64,000 nucleotides of DNA from the NCBI RefSeq assembly GCF_021869535.1, contig NW_026262593.1, forward strand, positions 57,372,318-57,436,317, read 5' to 3'. The notes under the pieces are model-generated. The model had not been told where the DNA came from, ran no database searches, and saw only the letters and a program-made list of their open reading frames with translations. Within the stretch, counting starts at the first letter, position 1; every line of letters starts with the position of its first letter. Below, piece by piece: positions 47,301 to 62,545 of this stretch. The position numbers and the translations under genes were made by a program. Source of the DNA: Mytilus californianus (Eukaryota > Mollusca > Bivalvia > Mytilida > Mytilidae).

Positions 47301-50300
47301 ACAATAAGAAATAGCTTATTTTGAATAATGGAATGGACTGCTACGACCCTTCAGCTCCTAATTACAGATAAACCTTATACACCATTCGAAAGCCTATTGA
47401 CAGAGGAACAAAATGGTTATAATCAATATGTGCCGAAATGCCCATTAAAGGGGTAACGGAGGACCTAAATGCCAAAATACGCGTGAAAATTAAGAAATAG
47501 CCAATTTTGAATAATGAAAATGGATATTTTGAATAATGGAATGGACTGCTGCGACCCTTCAGCCCCTAATTACAAATATACCTTATACGTCATTCGAAAG
47601 CTTATCAATAGAGGAACAAAAGGTACATAGTCAATATGTCCCGCAACGCTTATTAGAGGAGTTTTGGAGGACCTGAATGTCAAAATACGCGTCAACAATA
47701 AGAAATAGCTTATTTTGAATAATGGAATGGACTGCTACGACCCTTCAGCTCCTAATTACAGATAAACCTTATACACCATTCGAAAGCCTATTGACAGAGG
47801 AACAAAATGGTTATAATCAATATGTGCCGAAATGCCCATTAAAGGGGTTACGGAGGATCTAAATGCCAAAATACGCGTGAAAATTAAGAAATAGCCAATT
47901 TTGAATAATGAAATGGATATTTTGAATAATGGAATGGACTGCTGCGACCCTTCAGCCCCTAATTACAGATATACCTTATACGTCATTCGAAAGCTTATCA
48001 ATAGAGGAACAAAATGTGTATAGTCAATATGTCCCGCAACGCCTATTAGAGGAGTTTCGGATGACCTAAATGTCAAAATACGCGTCAACAATAAGAAATA
48101 GCTTATTTTGAATAATGGAATGGACTGCTACGACCCTTCAGCCCCTTATTACAGAGAAACCTTATACACCATTCGAAAGCTTATCAACAGAAGAACGAAA
48201 TGGTTATAATCAATATGTGCCGCAATGCCCATTAGAGGGGTTACGCAGGACCTAAATGCCAAAATACGCGTGAAAATTAAGAAATAGCCAATTTTGAATA
48301 ATGACAATGGATATTTTGAATAATGGAATGGACTGCTGCGACCCTTCAGCCCCTAATTACAGATATACCTTATACGTCATTCGAAAGCTTATCAATAGAG
48401 GAACAAAAGGTACATAGTCAATATGTCCCGCAACGCTTATTAGAGGAGTTTTGGAGGACCTGAATGTCAAAATACGCGTCAACAATAAGAAATAGCTTAT
48501 TTTGAATAATGGAATGGACTGCTACGACCCTTCAGCTCCTAATTACAGAGAAACCTTCTACACCATTCGAAAGCTTATTGACAGAGGAACAAAATGGTTA
48601 TAATCAATATGTGCCGCAATGCCCATTAGAGGGGTTACGGAGGACCTAAATGCCAAAATACGCGTGAAAATTAAGAAATAGCCAATTTTGAATAATGAAA
48701 ATGGATATTTTGAATAATGGAATGGACTGCTGCGACCCTTCAGCCCCTAATTACAGATATACCTTATACGTCATTCGAAAGCTTATCAATAGAGGAACAA
48801 AAGGTACATAGTCAATATGTCCCGCAACGCTTATTAGAGGAGTTTTGGAGGACCTGAATGTCAAAATACGCGTCAACAATAAGAAATAGCTTATTTTGAA
48901 TAATGGAATGGACTGCTACGACCCTTCAGCTCCTAATTACAGATAAACCTTATACACCATTCGAAAGCCTATTGACAGAGGAACAAAATGGTTATAATCA
49001 ATATGTGCCGAAATGCCCTTTAAAGGGGTTACGGAGGACCTAAATGCCAAAATACGCGTGAAAATTAAGAAATAGCCAATTTTGAATAATGAAATGGATA
49101 TTTTGAATAATGGAATGGACTGCTGCGACCCTTCAGCCCCTAATTACAGATATACCTTATACGTCATTCGAAAGCTTATCAATAGAGGAACAAAAGGTAC
49201 ATAGTCAATATGTCCCGAAACGCTTATTAGAGGAGTTTTGGAGGACCTGAATGTCAAAATACGCGTCAACAATAAGAAATAGCTTATTTTGAATAATGGA
49301 ATGGACTGCTACGACCCTTCAGCTTCTAATTACAGATAAACCTTATACACCATTCGAAAGCCTATTGACAGAGGAACAAAATGGTTATAATCAATATGTG
49401 CCGAAATGCCCATTAAAGGGGTTACGGAGGACTTAATGCCAAAATACGCGTGAAAATTAAGAAATAGCCAATTTTGAATAATGAAATGGATATTTTGAAT
49501 AATGGAATGGACTGCTGCGACCCTTCAGCCCCTAATTACAGATATACCTTATACGTCATTCGAAAGCTTATCAATAGAGGAACAAAATGTGTATAGTCAA
49601 TATGTCCCGCAACGCCTATTAGAGGAGTTTCGGATGACCTAAATGTCAAAATACGCGTCAACAATAAGAAATAGCTTATTTTGAATAATGGAATGGACTG
49701 CTACGACCCTTCAGCCCCTAATTACAGAGAAACCTTATACACCATTCGAAAGCTTATCAACAGAAGAACGAAATGGTTATAATCAATATGTGCCGCAATG
49801 CCCATTAGAGGGGTTACGCAGGACCTAAATGCCAAAATACGCGTGAAAATTAAGAAATAGCCAATTTTGAATAATGAAAATGGATATTTTGAATAATGGA
49901 ATGGACTGCTGCGACCCTTCAGCCCCTAATTACAGATATACCTTATACGTCATTCGAAAGCTTATCAATAGAGGAACAAAAGGTACATAGTCAATATGTC
50001 CCGCAACGCTTATTAGAGGAGTTTTGAAGGACCTGAATGTCAAAATACGCGTCTACAATAAGAAATAGCTTATTTTGAATAATGGAATGGACTGCTACGA
50101 CCCTTCAGCTCCTAATTACAGAGAAACCTTCTACACCATTCGAAAGCTTATTGACAGAGGAACAAAATGGTTATAATCAATACGTGCCGCAATGCCCATT
50201 AGAGGGGTTACGGAGGACCTAAATGCCAAAATACGCGTGAAAATTAAGAAATAGCCAATTTTGAATAATGAAATGGATATTTTGAATAATGGAATGGACT

Positions 50301-52269
50301 GCTGCGACCCTTCAGCCCCTAATTACAGATATACCTTATACGTCATTCGAAAGCTTATCAATAGAGGAACAAAATGTGTATAGTCAATATGTCCCGCAAC
50401 GCCTATTAGAGGAGTTTCGGATGACCTAAATGTCAAAATACGCGTCAACAATAAGAAATAGCTTATTTTGAATAATGGAATGGACTGCTACGACCCTTCA
50501 GCCCCTAATAACAGAGAAACCTTATACACCATTCGAAAGCTTATCAACAGAAGAACGAAATGGTTATAATCAATATGTGCCGCAATGCCCATTAGAGGGG
50601 TTACGCAGGACCTAAATGCCAAAATACGCGTGAAAATTAAGAAATAGCCAATTTTGAATAATGAAAATGGATATTTTGAATAATGGAATGGACTGCTGCG
50701 ACCGTTCAGCCCCTAATTACAGATATACCTTATACGTCATTCGAAAGCTTATCAATAGAGGAACAAAAGGTACATAGTCAATATGTCCCGCAACGCTTAT
50801 TAGAGGAGTTTTGGAGGACCTGAATGTCAAAATACGCGTCAACAATAAGAAATAGCTTATTTTGAATAATGGAATGGACTGCTACGACCCTTCAGCTCCT
50901 AATTACAGATAAACCTTATACACCATTCGAAAGCCTATTGACAGAGGAACAAAATGGTTATAATCAATATGTGCCGAAATGCCCATTAAAGGGGTTACGG
51001 AGGACCTAAATGCCAAAATACGCGTGAAAATTAAGAAATAGCCAATTTTGAATAATGAAAATGGATATTTTGAATAATGCAATGGACTGCTGCGACCCTT
51101 CAGCCCCTAATTACAGATATACCTTATACGTCATTGAAAAGCTTATCAATAGAGGAACAAAAGGTACATAGTCAATATGTCCCGCAACGCTTATTAGAGG
51201 AGTTTTGGAGGACCTGAATGTCAAAACACGCGTCAACAATAAGAAATAGCTTATTTTGAATAATGGAATGGACTGCTACGACCCTTCAGCTCCTAATTAC
51301 AGAGAAACCTTCTACACCATTCGAAAGCTTATTGACAGAGGAACAAAGTGGTTATAATCAATACGTGCCGCAATGCCCATCAGAGGGGTTACGGAGGACC
51401 TAAATGCCAAAATACGCGTGAAAATTAAGAAATAGCCAATTTTGAATAATGAAAATGGATATTTTGAATAATGGAATGGACTGCTGCGATCCTTCAGCCC
51501 CTAATTACAGATATACCTTATACGTCATTCGAAAGCTTATCAATAGAGGAACAAAAGGTACATAGTCAATATGTCCCGCAACGCTTATTAGAGGAGTTTT
51601 GGAGGACCTGAATGTCAAAATACGCGTCAACAATAAGAAATAGCTTATTTTGAATAATGGAATGGACTGCTACGACCCTTCAGCTCCTAATTACAGATAA
51701 ACCTTATACACCATTCGAAAGCCTATTGACAGAGGAACAAAATGGTTATAATCAATATGTGCCGAATTGCCCATTAAAGGGGTTACGAAGGACCTAAATG
51801 CCAAAATACGCGTGAAAATTAAGAAATAGCCAATTTTGAATAATGAAATGGATATTTTGAATAATGGAATGGACTGCTGCGACCCTTCAGCCCCTAATTA
51901 CAGATATACCTTATACGTCATTCGAAAGCTTATCAATAGAGGAACAAAATGTGTATAGTCAATATGTCCCGCAACGCCTATTAGAGGAGTTTCGGATGAC
52001 CTAAATGTCAAAATACGCGTCAACAATAAGAAATAGCTTATTTTGAATAATGGAATGGACTGCTACGACCCTTCAGCTCCTAATAACAGAGAAACCTTCT
52101 ACACCATTCGAAAGCTTATTGACAGAGGAACAAAATGGTTATAATCAATACGTGCCGCAATGCCCATCAGAGGGGTTACGCAGGACCTAAATGCCAAAAT
52201 ACGCGTGAAAATTAAGAAATAGCTAATTTTGAATAATGAAAATGGATATTTTGAATAATGGAATGGACT

Positions 52270-55200
52270 GCTGCGACCGTTCAGCCCCTAATTACAGATA
52301 TACCTTATACGTCATTCGAAAGCTTATCAATAGAGGAACAAAAGGTACATAGTCAATATGTCCCGCAACGCTTATTAGAGGAGTTTTGGAGGACCTGAAT
52401 GTCAAAATACGCGTCAACAATAAGAAATAGCTTATTTTGAATAATGGAATGGACTGCTACGACCCTTCAGCTCCTAATTACAGAGAAACCTTCTACACCA
52501 TTCGAAAGCTTATTGACAGAGGAACAAAATGGTTATAATCAATATGTGCCGAAATGCCCATTAGAGGGGTTACGGAGGACCTAAATGCCAAAATACGCGT
52601 GAAAATTAAGAAATAGCCAATTTTGAATAATGAAATGGATATTTTGAATAATGGAATGGACTGCTGCGACCCTTCAGCCCCTAATTACAGATATACCTTA
52701 TACGTCATTCGAAAGCTTATCAATAGAGGAACAAAAGGTACATAGTCAATATGTCCCGCAACGCTTATTAGAGGAGTTTCGGATGACCTAAATGTCAAAA
52801 TACGCGTCAACAATAAGAAATAGCTTATTTTGAATAATGGAATGGACTGCTACGACCCTTCAGCCCCTAATAACAGAGAAACCTTTTACACCATTCGAAA
52901 GCTTATCAACAGAAGAACGAAATGGTTATAATCAATATGTGCCGCAATGCCCATTAGAGGGGTTACGCAGGACCTAAATGCCAAAATACGCGTGAAAATT
53001 AAGAAATAGCCAATTTTGAATAATGAAAATGGATATTTTGAATAATGGAATGGACTGCTGCGACCCTTCAGCCCCTAATTACAGATATACCTTATACGTC
53101 ATTCGAAAGCTTATCAATAGAGGAACAAAAGTTACATAGTCAATATGTCCCGCAACGCTTATTAGAGGAGTTTTGGAGGACCTGAATGTCAAAATACGCG
53201 TCAACAATAAGAAATAGCTTATTTTGAATAATGGAATGGACTGCTACGACCCTTCAGCTCCTAATTACAGATAAACCTTATACACCATTCGAAAGCCTAT
53301 TGACAGAGGAACAAAACGGTTATAATCAATATGTGCCGAAATGCCCATTAAAGGGATTACGGAGGACCTAAATGCCAAAATACGCGTGAAAATTAAGAAA
53401 TAGCCAATTTTGAATAATGAAATGGATATTTTGAATAATGGAATGGACTGCTGCGACCCTTCAGCCCCTAATTACAGATATACCTTATACGTCATTCGAA
53501 AGCTTATCAATAGAGGAACAAAATGTGTATAGTCAATATGTCCCGCAACGCCTATTAGAGGAGTTTCGGATGACCTAAATGTCAAAATACGCGTCAACAA
53601 TAAGAAATAGCTTATTTTGAATAGTGGAATGGACTGCTACGACCCTTCAGCCCCTAATTAGAGAGAAACCTTATACACCATTCGAAAGCTTATCAACAGA
53701 AGAACGAAATGGTTATAATCAATATGTGCCGCAATGCCCATTAGAGGGGTTACGCAGGACCTAAATGCCAAAATACGCGTGAAAATTAAGAAATAGCTAA
53801 TTTTGAATAATGAAAATGGATATTTTGAATAATGGAATGGACTGCTGCGACCGTTCAGCCCCTAATTACAGATATACCTTATACGTCATTCGAAAGCTTA
53901 TCAATAGAGGAACAAAAGGTACATAGTCAATATGTCCCGCAACGCTTATTAGAGGAGTTTTGGAGGACCTGAATGTCAAAATACGCGTCAACAATAAGAA
54001 ATAGCTTATTTTGAATAATGGAATGGACTGCTACGACCCTTCAGCTCCTAATTACAGAGAAACCTTCTACACCATTCGAAAGCTTATTGACAGAGGAACA
54101 AAATGGTTATAATCAATATGTGCCGAAATGCCCATTAGAGGGGTTACGGAGGACCTAAATGCCAAAATACGCGTGAAAATTAAGAAATAGCCAATTTTGA
54201 ATAATGAAATGGATATTTTGAATAATGGAATGGACTGCTGCGACCCTTCAGCCCCTAATTACAGATATACCTTATACGTCATTCGAAAGCTTATCAATAG
54301 AGGAACAAAAGGTACATAGTCAATATGTCCCGCAACGCTTATTAGAGGAGTTTCGGATGACCTAAATGTCAAAATACGCGTCAACAATAAGAAATAGCTT
54401 ATTTTGAATAATGGAATGGACTGCTACGACCCTTCAGCCCCTAATAACAGAGAAACCTTTTACACCATTCGAAAGCTTATCAACAGAAGAACGAAATGGT
54501 TATAATCAATATGTGCCGCAATGCCCATTAGAGGGGTTACGCAGGACCTAAATGCCAAAATACGCGTGAAAATTAAGAAATAGCCAATTTTGAATAATGA
54601 AAATGGATATTTTGAATAATGGAATGGACTGCTGCGACCCTTCAGCCCCTAATTACAGATATACCTTATACGTCATTCGAAAGCTTATCAATAGAGGAAC
54701 AAAAGTTACATAGTCAATATGTCCCGCAACGCTTATTAGAGGAGTTTTGGAGGACCTGAATGTCAAAATACGCGTCAACAATAAGAAATAGCTTATTTTG
54801 AATAATGGAATGGACTGCTACGACCCTTCAGCTCCTAATTACAGATAAACCTTATACACCATTCGAAAGCCTATTGACAGAGGAACAAAACGGTTATAAT
54901 CAATATGTGCCGAAATGCCCATTAAAGGGATTACGGAGGACCTAAATGCCAAAATACGCGTGAAAATTAAGAAATAGCCAATTTTGAATAATGAAATGGA
55001 TATTTTGAATAATGGAATGGACTGCTGCGACCCTTCAGCCCCTAATTACAGATATACCTTATACGTCATTCGAAAGCTTATCAATAGAGGAACAAAATGT
55101 GTATAGTCAATATGTCCCGCAACGCCTATTAGAGGAGTTTCGGATGACCTAAATGTCAAAATACGCGTCAACAATAAGAAATAGCTTATTTTGAATAGTG

Positions 55201-55420
55201 GAATGGACTGCTACGACCCTTCAGCCCCTAATTAGAGAGAAACCTTATACACCATTCGAAAGCTTATCAACAGAAGAACGAAATGGTTATAATCAATATG
55301 TGCCGCAATGCCCATTAGAGGGGTTACGCAGGACCTAAATGCCAAAATACGCGTGAAAATTAAGAAATAGCCAATTTTGAATAATGAAAATGGATATTTT
55401 GAATAATGGAATGGACTGCT
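52270..55420 (+). repeat. Higher-order repeat, 4 dimers (1,574 bp), two copies
   Basis: GCGACCGT at 52,273 and 53,847, and AAAGTTACATAG variants at about 53,131 and 54,705, recur 1,574 bp apart. Confidence 0.8.
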
Positions 55421-58250
55421 GCGACCCTTCAGCCCCTAATTACAGATATACCTTATACGTCATTCGAAAGCTTATCAATAGAGGAACAAAAGGTACATAG
55501 TCAATATGTCCCGCAACGCTTATTAGAGGAGTTTTGGAGGACCTGAATGTCAAAATACGCGTCAACAATAAGAAATAGCTTATTTTGAATAATGGAATGG
55601 ACTGCTACGACCCTTCAGCTCCTAATTACAGAGAAACCTTCTACACCATTCGAAAGCTTATTGACAGAGGAACAAAATGGTTATAATCAATATGTGCCGC
55701 AATGCCCATTAGAGGGGTTACGGAGGACCTAAATGCCAAAATACGCGTGAAAATTAAGAAATAGCCAATTTTGAATAATGAAAATGGATATTTTGAATAA
55801 TGGAATGGACTGCTGCGACCCTTCAGCCCCTAATTACAGATATACCTTATACGTCATTCGAAAGCTTATCAATAGAGGAACAAAAGTTACATAGTCAATA
55901 TGTCCCGCAACGCTTATTAGAGGAGTTTTGGAGGACCTGAATGTCAAAATACGCGTCAACAATAAGAAATAGCTTATTTTGAATAATGGAATGGACTGCT
56001 ACGACCCTTCAGCCCCTAATTAGAGAGAAACCTTATACACCATTCGAAAGCTTATCAACAGAAGAACGAAATGGTTATAATCAATATGTGCCGCAATGCC
56101 CATTAGAGGGGTTACGCAGGACCTAAATGCCAAAATACGCGTGAAAATTAAGAAATAGCCAATTTTGAATAATGAAAATGGATATTTTGAATAATGGAAT
56201 GGACTGCTGCGACCCTTCAGCCCCTAATTACAGATATACCTTATACGTCATTCGAAAGCTTATCAATAGAGGAACAAAAGGTACATAGTCAATATGTCCC
56301 GCAACGCTTATTAGAGGAGTTTTGGAGGACCTGAATGTCAAAATACGCGTCAACAATAAGAAATAGCTTATTTTGAATAATGGAATGGACTGCTACGACC
56401 CTTCAGCTCCTAATTACAGAGAAACCTTCTACACCATTCGAAAGCTTATTGACAGAGGAACAAAATGGTTATAATCAATATGTGCCGCAATGCCCATTAG
56501 AGGGGTTACGGAGGACCTAAATGCCAAAATACGCGTGAAAATTAAGAAATAGCCAATTTTGAATAATGAAAATGGATATTTTGAATAATGGAATGGACTG
56601 CTGCGACCCTTCAGCCCCTAATTACAGATATACCTTATACGTCATTCGAAAGCTTATCAATAGAGGAACAAAAGTTACATAGTCAATATGTCCCGCAACG
56701 CTTATTAGAGGAGTTTTGGAGGACCTGAATGTCAAAATACGCGTCAACAATAAGAAATAGCTTATTTTGAATAATGGAATGGACTGCTACGACCCTTCAG
56801 CCCCTAATTAGAGAGAAACCTTATACACCATTCGAAAGCTTATCAACAGAAGAACGAAATGGTTATAATCAATATGTGCCGCAATGCCCATTAGAGGGGT
56901 TACGCAGGACCTAAATGCCAAAATACGCGTGAAAATTAAGAAATAGCCAATTTTGAATAATGAAAATGGATATTTTGAATAATGGAATGGACTGCTGCGA
57001 CCCTTCAGCCCCTAATTACAGATATACCTTATACGTCATTCGAAAGCTTATCAATAGAGGAACAAAAGGTACATAGTCAATATGTCCCGCAACGCTTATT
57101 AGAGGAGTTTTGGAGGACCTGAATGTCAAAATACGCGTCAACAATAAGAAATAGCTTATTTTGAATAATGGAATGGACTGCTACGACCCTTCAGCTCCTA
57201 ATTACAGAGAAACCTTCTACACCATTCGAAAGCTTATTGACAGAGGAACAAAATGGTTATAATCAATATGTGCCGCAATGCCCATTAGAGGGGTTACGGA
57301 GGACCTAAATGCCAAAATACGCGTGAAAATTAAGAAATAGCCAATTTTGAATAATGAAAATGGATATTTTGAATAATGGAATGGACTGCTGCGACCCTTC
57401 AGCCCCTAATTACAGATATACCTTATACGTCATTCGAAAGCTTATCAATAGAGGAACAAAAGTTACATAGTCAATATGTCCCGCAACGCTTATTAGAGGA
57501 GTTTTGGAGGACCTGAATGTCAAAATACGCGTCAACAATAAGAAATAGCTTATTTTGAATAATGGAATGGACTGCTACGACCCTTCAGCTCCTAATTACA
57601 GATAAACCTTATACACCATTCGAAAGCCTATTGACAGAGGAACGAAATGGTTATAATCAATATGTGCCGCAATGCCCATTAAAGGGGTTACGGAGGACCT
57701 AAATGCCAAAATACGCGTGAAAATTAAGAAATAGCCAATTTTGAATAATGAAAATGGATATTTTGAATAATGGAATGGACTGCTGCGACCCTTCAGCCCC
57801 TAATTACAGATATACCTTATACGTCATTCGAAAGCTTATCAATAGAGGAACAAAAGGTACATAGTCAATATGTCCCGCAACGCTTATTAGAGGAGTTTTG
57901 GAGGACCTGAATGTCAAAATACGCGTCAACAATAAGAAATAGCTTATTTTGAATAATGGAATGGACTGCTACGACCCTTCAGCTCCTAATTACAGATAAA
58001 CCTTATACACCATTCGAAAGCCTATTGACAGAGGAACAAAATGGTTATAATCAATATGTGCCGAAATGCCCATTAAAGGGGTTACGGAGGACCTAAATGC
58101 CAAAATACGCGTGAAAATTAAGAAATAGCCAATTTTGAATAATGAAAATGGATATTTTGAATAATGGAATGGACTGCTGCGACCCTTCAGCCCCTAATTA
58201 CAGATATACCTTATACGTCATTCGAAAGCTTATCAATAGAGGAACAAAAG
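55100..58250 (+). repeat. Higher-order repeat, 2 dimers (788 bp), about four copies
   Basis: GTTACATAG recurs at 55,886, 56,674, 57,462 and 58,250, a constant 788 bp. The linked ATTAGAGAGA variant recurs at matching steps over part of the run. Confidence 0.85.
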
Positions 58251-61200
58251 TTACATAGTCAATATGTCCCGCAACGCTTATTAGAGGAGTTTTGGAGGAC
58301 CTGAATGTCAAAATACGCGTCAACAATAAGAAATAGCTTATTTTGAATAATGGAATGGACTGCTACGACCCTTCAGCTCCTAATTACAGATAAACCTTAT
58401 ACACCATTCGAAAGCCTATTGACAGAGGAACAAAACGGTTATAATCAATATGTGCCGAAATGCCCATTAAAGGGATTACGGAGGACCTAAATGCCAAAAT
58501 ACGCGTGAAAATTAAGAAATAGCCAATTTTGAATAATGAAATGGATATTTTGAATAATGGAATGGACTGCTGCGACCCTTCAGCCCCTAATTACAGATAT
58601 ACCTTATACGTCATTCGAAAGCTTATCAATAGAGGAACAAAATGTGTATAGTCAATATGTCCCGCAACGCCTATTAGAGGAGTTTCGGATGACCTAAATG
58701 TCAAAATACGCGTCAACAATAAGAAATAGCTTATTTTGAATAATGGAATGGACTGCTACGACCCTTCAGCCCCTAATTAGAGAGAAACCTTATACACCAT
58801 TCGAAAGCTTATCAACAGAAGAACGAAATGGTTATAATCAATATGTGCCGCAATGCCCATTAGAGGGGTTACGCAGGACCTAAATGCCAAAATACGCGTG
58901 AAAATTAAGAAATAGCCAATTTTGAATAATGAAAATGGATATTTTGAATAATGGAATGGACTGCTGCGACCCTTCAGCCCCTAATTACAGATATACCTTA
59001 TACGTCATTCGAAAGCTTATCAATAGAGGAACAAAAGGTACATAGTCAATATGTCCCGCAACGCTTATTAGAGGAGTTTTGGAGGACCTGAATGTCAAAA
59101 TACGCGTCAACAATAAGAAATAGCTTATTTTGAATAATGGAATGGACTGCTACGACCCTTCAGCCCCTAATTAGAGAGAAACCTTATACACCATTCGAAA
59201 GCTTATCAACAGAAGAACGAAATGGTTATAATCAATATGTGCCGCAATGCCCATTAGAGGGGTTACGCAGGACCTAAATGCCAAAATACGCGTGAAAATT
59301 AAGAAATAGCCAATTTTGAATAATGAAAATGGATATTTTGAATAATGGAATGGACTGCTGCGACCCTTCAGCCCCTAATTACAGATATACCTTATACGTC
59401 ATTCGAAAGCTTATCAATAGAGGAACAAAAGGTACATAGTCAATATGTCCCGCAACGCTTATTAGAGGAGTTTTGGAGGACCTGAATGTCAAAATACGCG
59501 TCAACAATAAGAAATAGCTTATTTTGAATAATGGAATGGACTGCTACGACCCTTCAGCTCCTAATTACAGAGAAACCTTCTACACCATTCGAAAGCTTAT
59601 TGACAGAGGAACAAAATGGTTATAATCAATATGTGCCGCAATGCCCATTAGAGGGGTTACGGAGGACCTAAATGCCAAAATACGCGTGAAAATTAAGAAA
59701 TAGCCAATTTTGAATAATGAAAATGGATATTTTGAATAATGGAATGGACTGCTGCGACCCTTCAGCCCCTAATTACAGATATACCTTATACGTCATTCGA
59801 AAGCTTATCAATAGAGGAACAAAAGTTACATAGTCAATATGTCCCGCAACGCTTATTAGAGGAGTTTTGGAGGACCTGAATGTCAAAATACGCGTCAACA
59901 ATAAGAAATAGCTTATTTTGAATAATGGAATGGACTGCTACGACCCTTCAGCCCCTAATTAGAGAGAAACCTTATACACCATTCGAAAGCTTATCAACAG
60001 AAGAACGAAATGGTTATAATCAATATGTGCCGCAATGCCCATTAGAGGGGTTACGCAGGACCTAAATGCCAAAATACGCGTGAAAATTAAGAAATAGCCA
60101 ATTTTGAATAATGAAAATGGATATTTTGAATAATGGAATGGACTGCTGCGACCCTTCAGCCCCTAATTACAGATATACCTTATACGTCATTCGAAAGCTT
60201 ATCAATAGAGGAACAAAAGGTACATAGTCAATATGTCCCGCAACGCTTATTAGAGGAGTTTTGGAGGACCTGAATGTCAAAATACGCGTCAACAATAAGA
60301 AATAGCTTATTTTGAATAATGGAATGGACTGCTACGACCCTTCAGCTCCTAATTACAGAGAAACCTTCTACACCATTCGAAAGCTTATTGACAGAGGAAC
60401 AAAATGGTTATAATCAATATGTGCCGCAATGCCCATTAGAGGGGTTACGGAGGACCTAAATGCCAAAATACGCGTGAAAATTAAGAAATAGCCAATTTTG
60501 AATAATGAAAATGGATATTTTGAATAATGGAATGGACTGCTGCGACCCTTCAGCCCCTAATTACAGATATACCTTATACGTCATTCGAAAGCTTATCAAT
60601 AGAGGAACAAAAGTTACATAGTCAATATGTCCCGCAACGCTTATTAGAGGAGTTTTGGAGGACCTGAATGTCAAAATACGCGTCAACAATAAGAAATAGC
60701 TTATTTTGAATAATGGAATGGACTGCTACGACCCTTCAGCTCCTAATTACAGATAAACCTTATACACCATTCGAAAGCCTATTGACAGAGGAACGAAATG
60801 GTTATAATCAATATGTGCCGCAATGCCCATTAAAGGGGTTACGGAGGACCTAAATGCCAAAATACGCGTGAAAATTAAGAAATAGCCAATTTTGAATAAT
60901 GAAAATGGATATTTTGAATAATGGAATGGACTGCTGCGACCCTTCAGCCCCTAATTACAGATATACCTTATACGTCATTCGAAAGCTTATCAATAGAGGA
61001 ACAAAAGGTACATAGTCAATATGTCCCGCAACGCTTATTAGAGGAGTTTTGGAGGACCTGAATGTCAAAATACGCGTCAACAATAAGAAATAGCTTATTT
61101 TGAATAATGGAATGGACTGCTACGACCCTTCAGCTCCTAATTACAGATAAACCTTATACACCATTCGAAAGCCTATTGACAGAGGAACAAAATGGTTATA

Positions 61201-61930
61201 ATCAATATGTGCCGAAATGCCCATTAAAGGGGTTACGGAGGACCTAAATGCCAAAATACGCGTGAAAATTAAGAAATAGCCAATTTTGAATAATGAAAAT
61301 GGATATTTTGAATAATGGAATGGACTGCTGCGACCCTTCAGCCCCTAATTACAGATATACCTTATACGTCATTCGAAAGCTTATCAATAGAGGAACAAAA
61401 GTTACATAGTCAATATGTCCCGCAACGCTTATTAGAGGAGTTTTGGAGGACCTGAATGTCAAAATACGCGTCAACAATAAGAAATAGCTTATTTTGAATA
61501 ATGGAATGGACTGCTACGACCCTTCAGCTCCTAATTACAGATAAACCTTATACACCATTCGAAAGCCTATTGACAGAGGAACAAAACGGTTATAATCAAT
61601 ATGTGCCGAAATGCCCATTAAAGGGATTACGGAGGACCTAAATGCCAAAATACGCGTGAAAATTAAGAAATAGCCAATTTTGAATAATGAAATGGATATT
61701 TTGAATAATGGAATGGACTGCTGCGACCCTTCAGCCCCTAATTACAGATATACCTTATACGTCATTCGAAAGCTTATCAATAGAGGAACAAAATGTGTAT
61801 AGTCAATATGTCCCGCAACGCCTATTAGAGGAGTTTCGGATGACCTAAATGTCAAAATACGCGTCAACAATAAGAAATAGCTTATTTTGAATAATGGAAT
61901 GGACTGCTACGACCCTTCAGCCCCTAATTA
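56670..61930 (+). repeat. Higher-order repeat, 8 dimers (3,151 bp)
   Basis: GTTACATAG at 56,674 and 59,825, 57,462 and 60,613, and 58,250 and 61,401 are each 3,151 bp apart, as are the AACGGTTATAATC variants near 58,435 and 61,586. Confidence 0.8.
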
Positions 61931-62489
61931 GAGAGAAACCTTATACACCATTCGAAAGCTTATCAACAGAAGAACGAAATGGTTATAATCAATATGTGCC
62001 GCAATGCCCATTAGAGGGGTTACGCAGGACCTAAATGCCAAAATACGCGTGAAAATTAAGAAATAGCCAATTTTGAATAATGAAAATGGATATTTTGAAT
62101 AATGGAATGGACTGCTGCGACCCTTCAGCCCCTAATTACAGATATACCTTATACGTCATTCGAAAGCTTATCAATAGAGGAACAAAAGGTACATAGTCAA
62201 TATGTCCCGCAACGCTTATTAGAGGAGTTTTGGAGGACCTGAATGTCAAAATACGCGTCAACAATAAGAAATAGCTTATTTTGAATAATGGAATGGACTG
62301 CTACGACCCTTCAGCTCCTAATTACAGAGAAACCTTCTACACCATTCGAAAGCTTATTGACAGAGGAACAAAATGGTTATAATCAATATGTGCCACAATG
62401 CCCATTAGAGGGGTTACGGAGGACCTAAATGCCAAAATACGCGTGAAAATTAAGAAATAGCCAATTTTGAATAATGAAAATGGATATTT

Positions 62490-62545
62490 TGAATAATGGA
62501 ATGGACTGCTGCGACCCTTCAGCCCCTAATTACAGAGAAACCTTC
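62490..62545 (+). other. B-B junction in the satellite
   Basis: A B monomer ending GATATTTTGAATAATGG is followed by an A-type head GCTGCGACCCTTCAGCCCC that changes at once to B-type ACAGAGAAACCTTCTACACC. One A is missing, the converse of the junction at 44,780. Confidence 0.85.
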
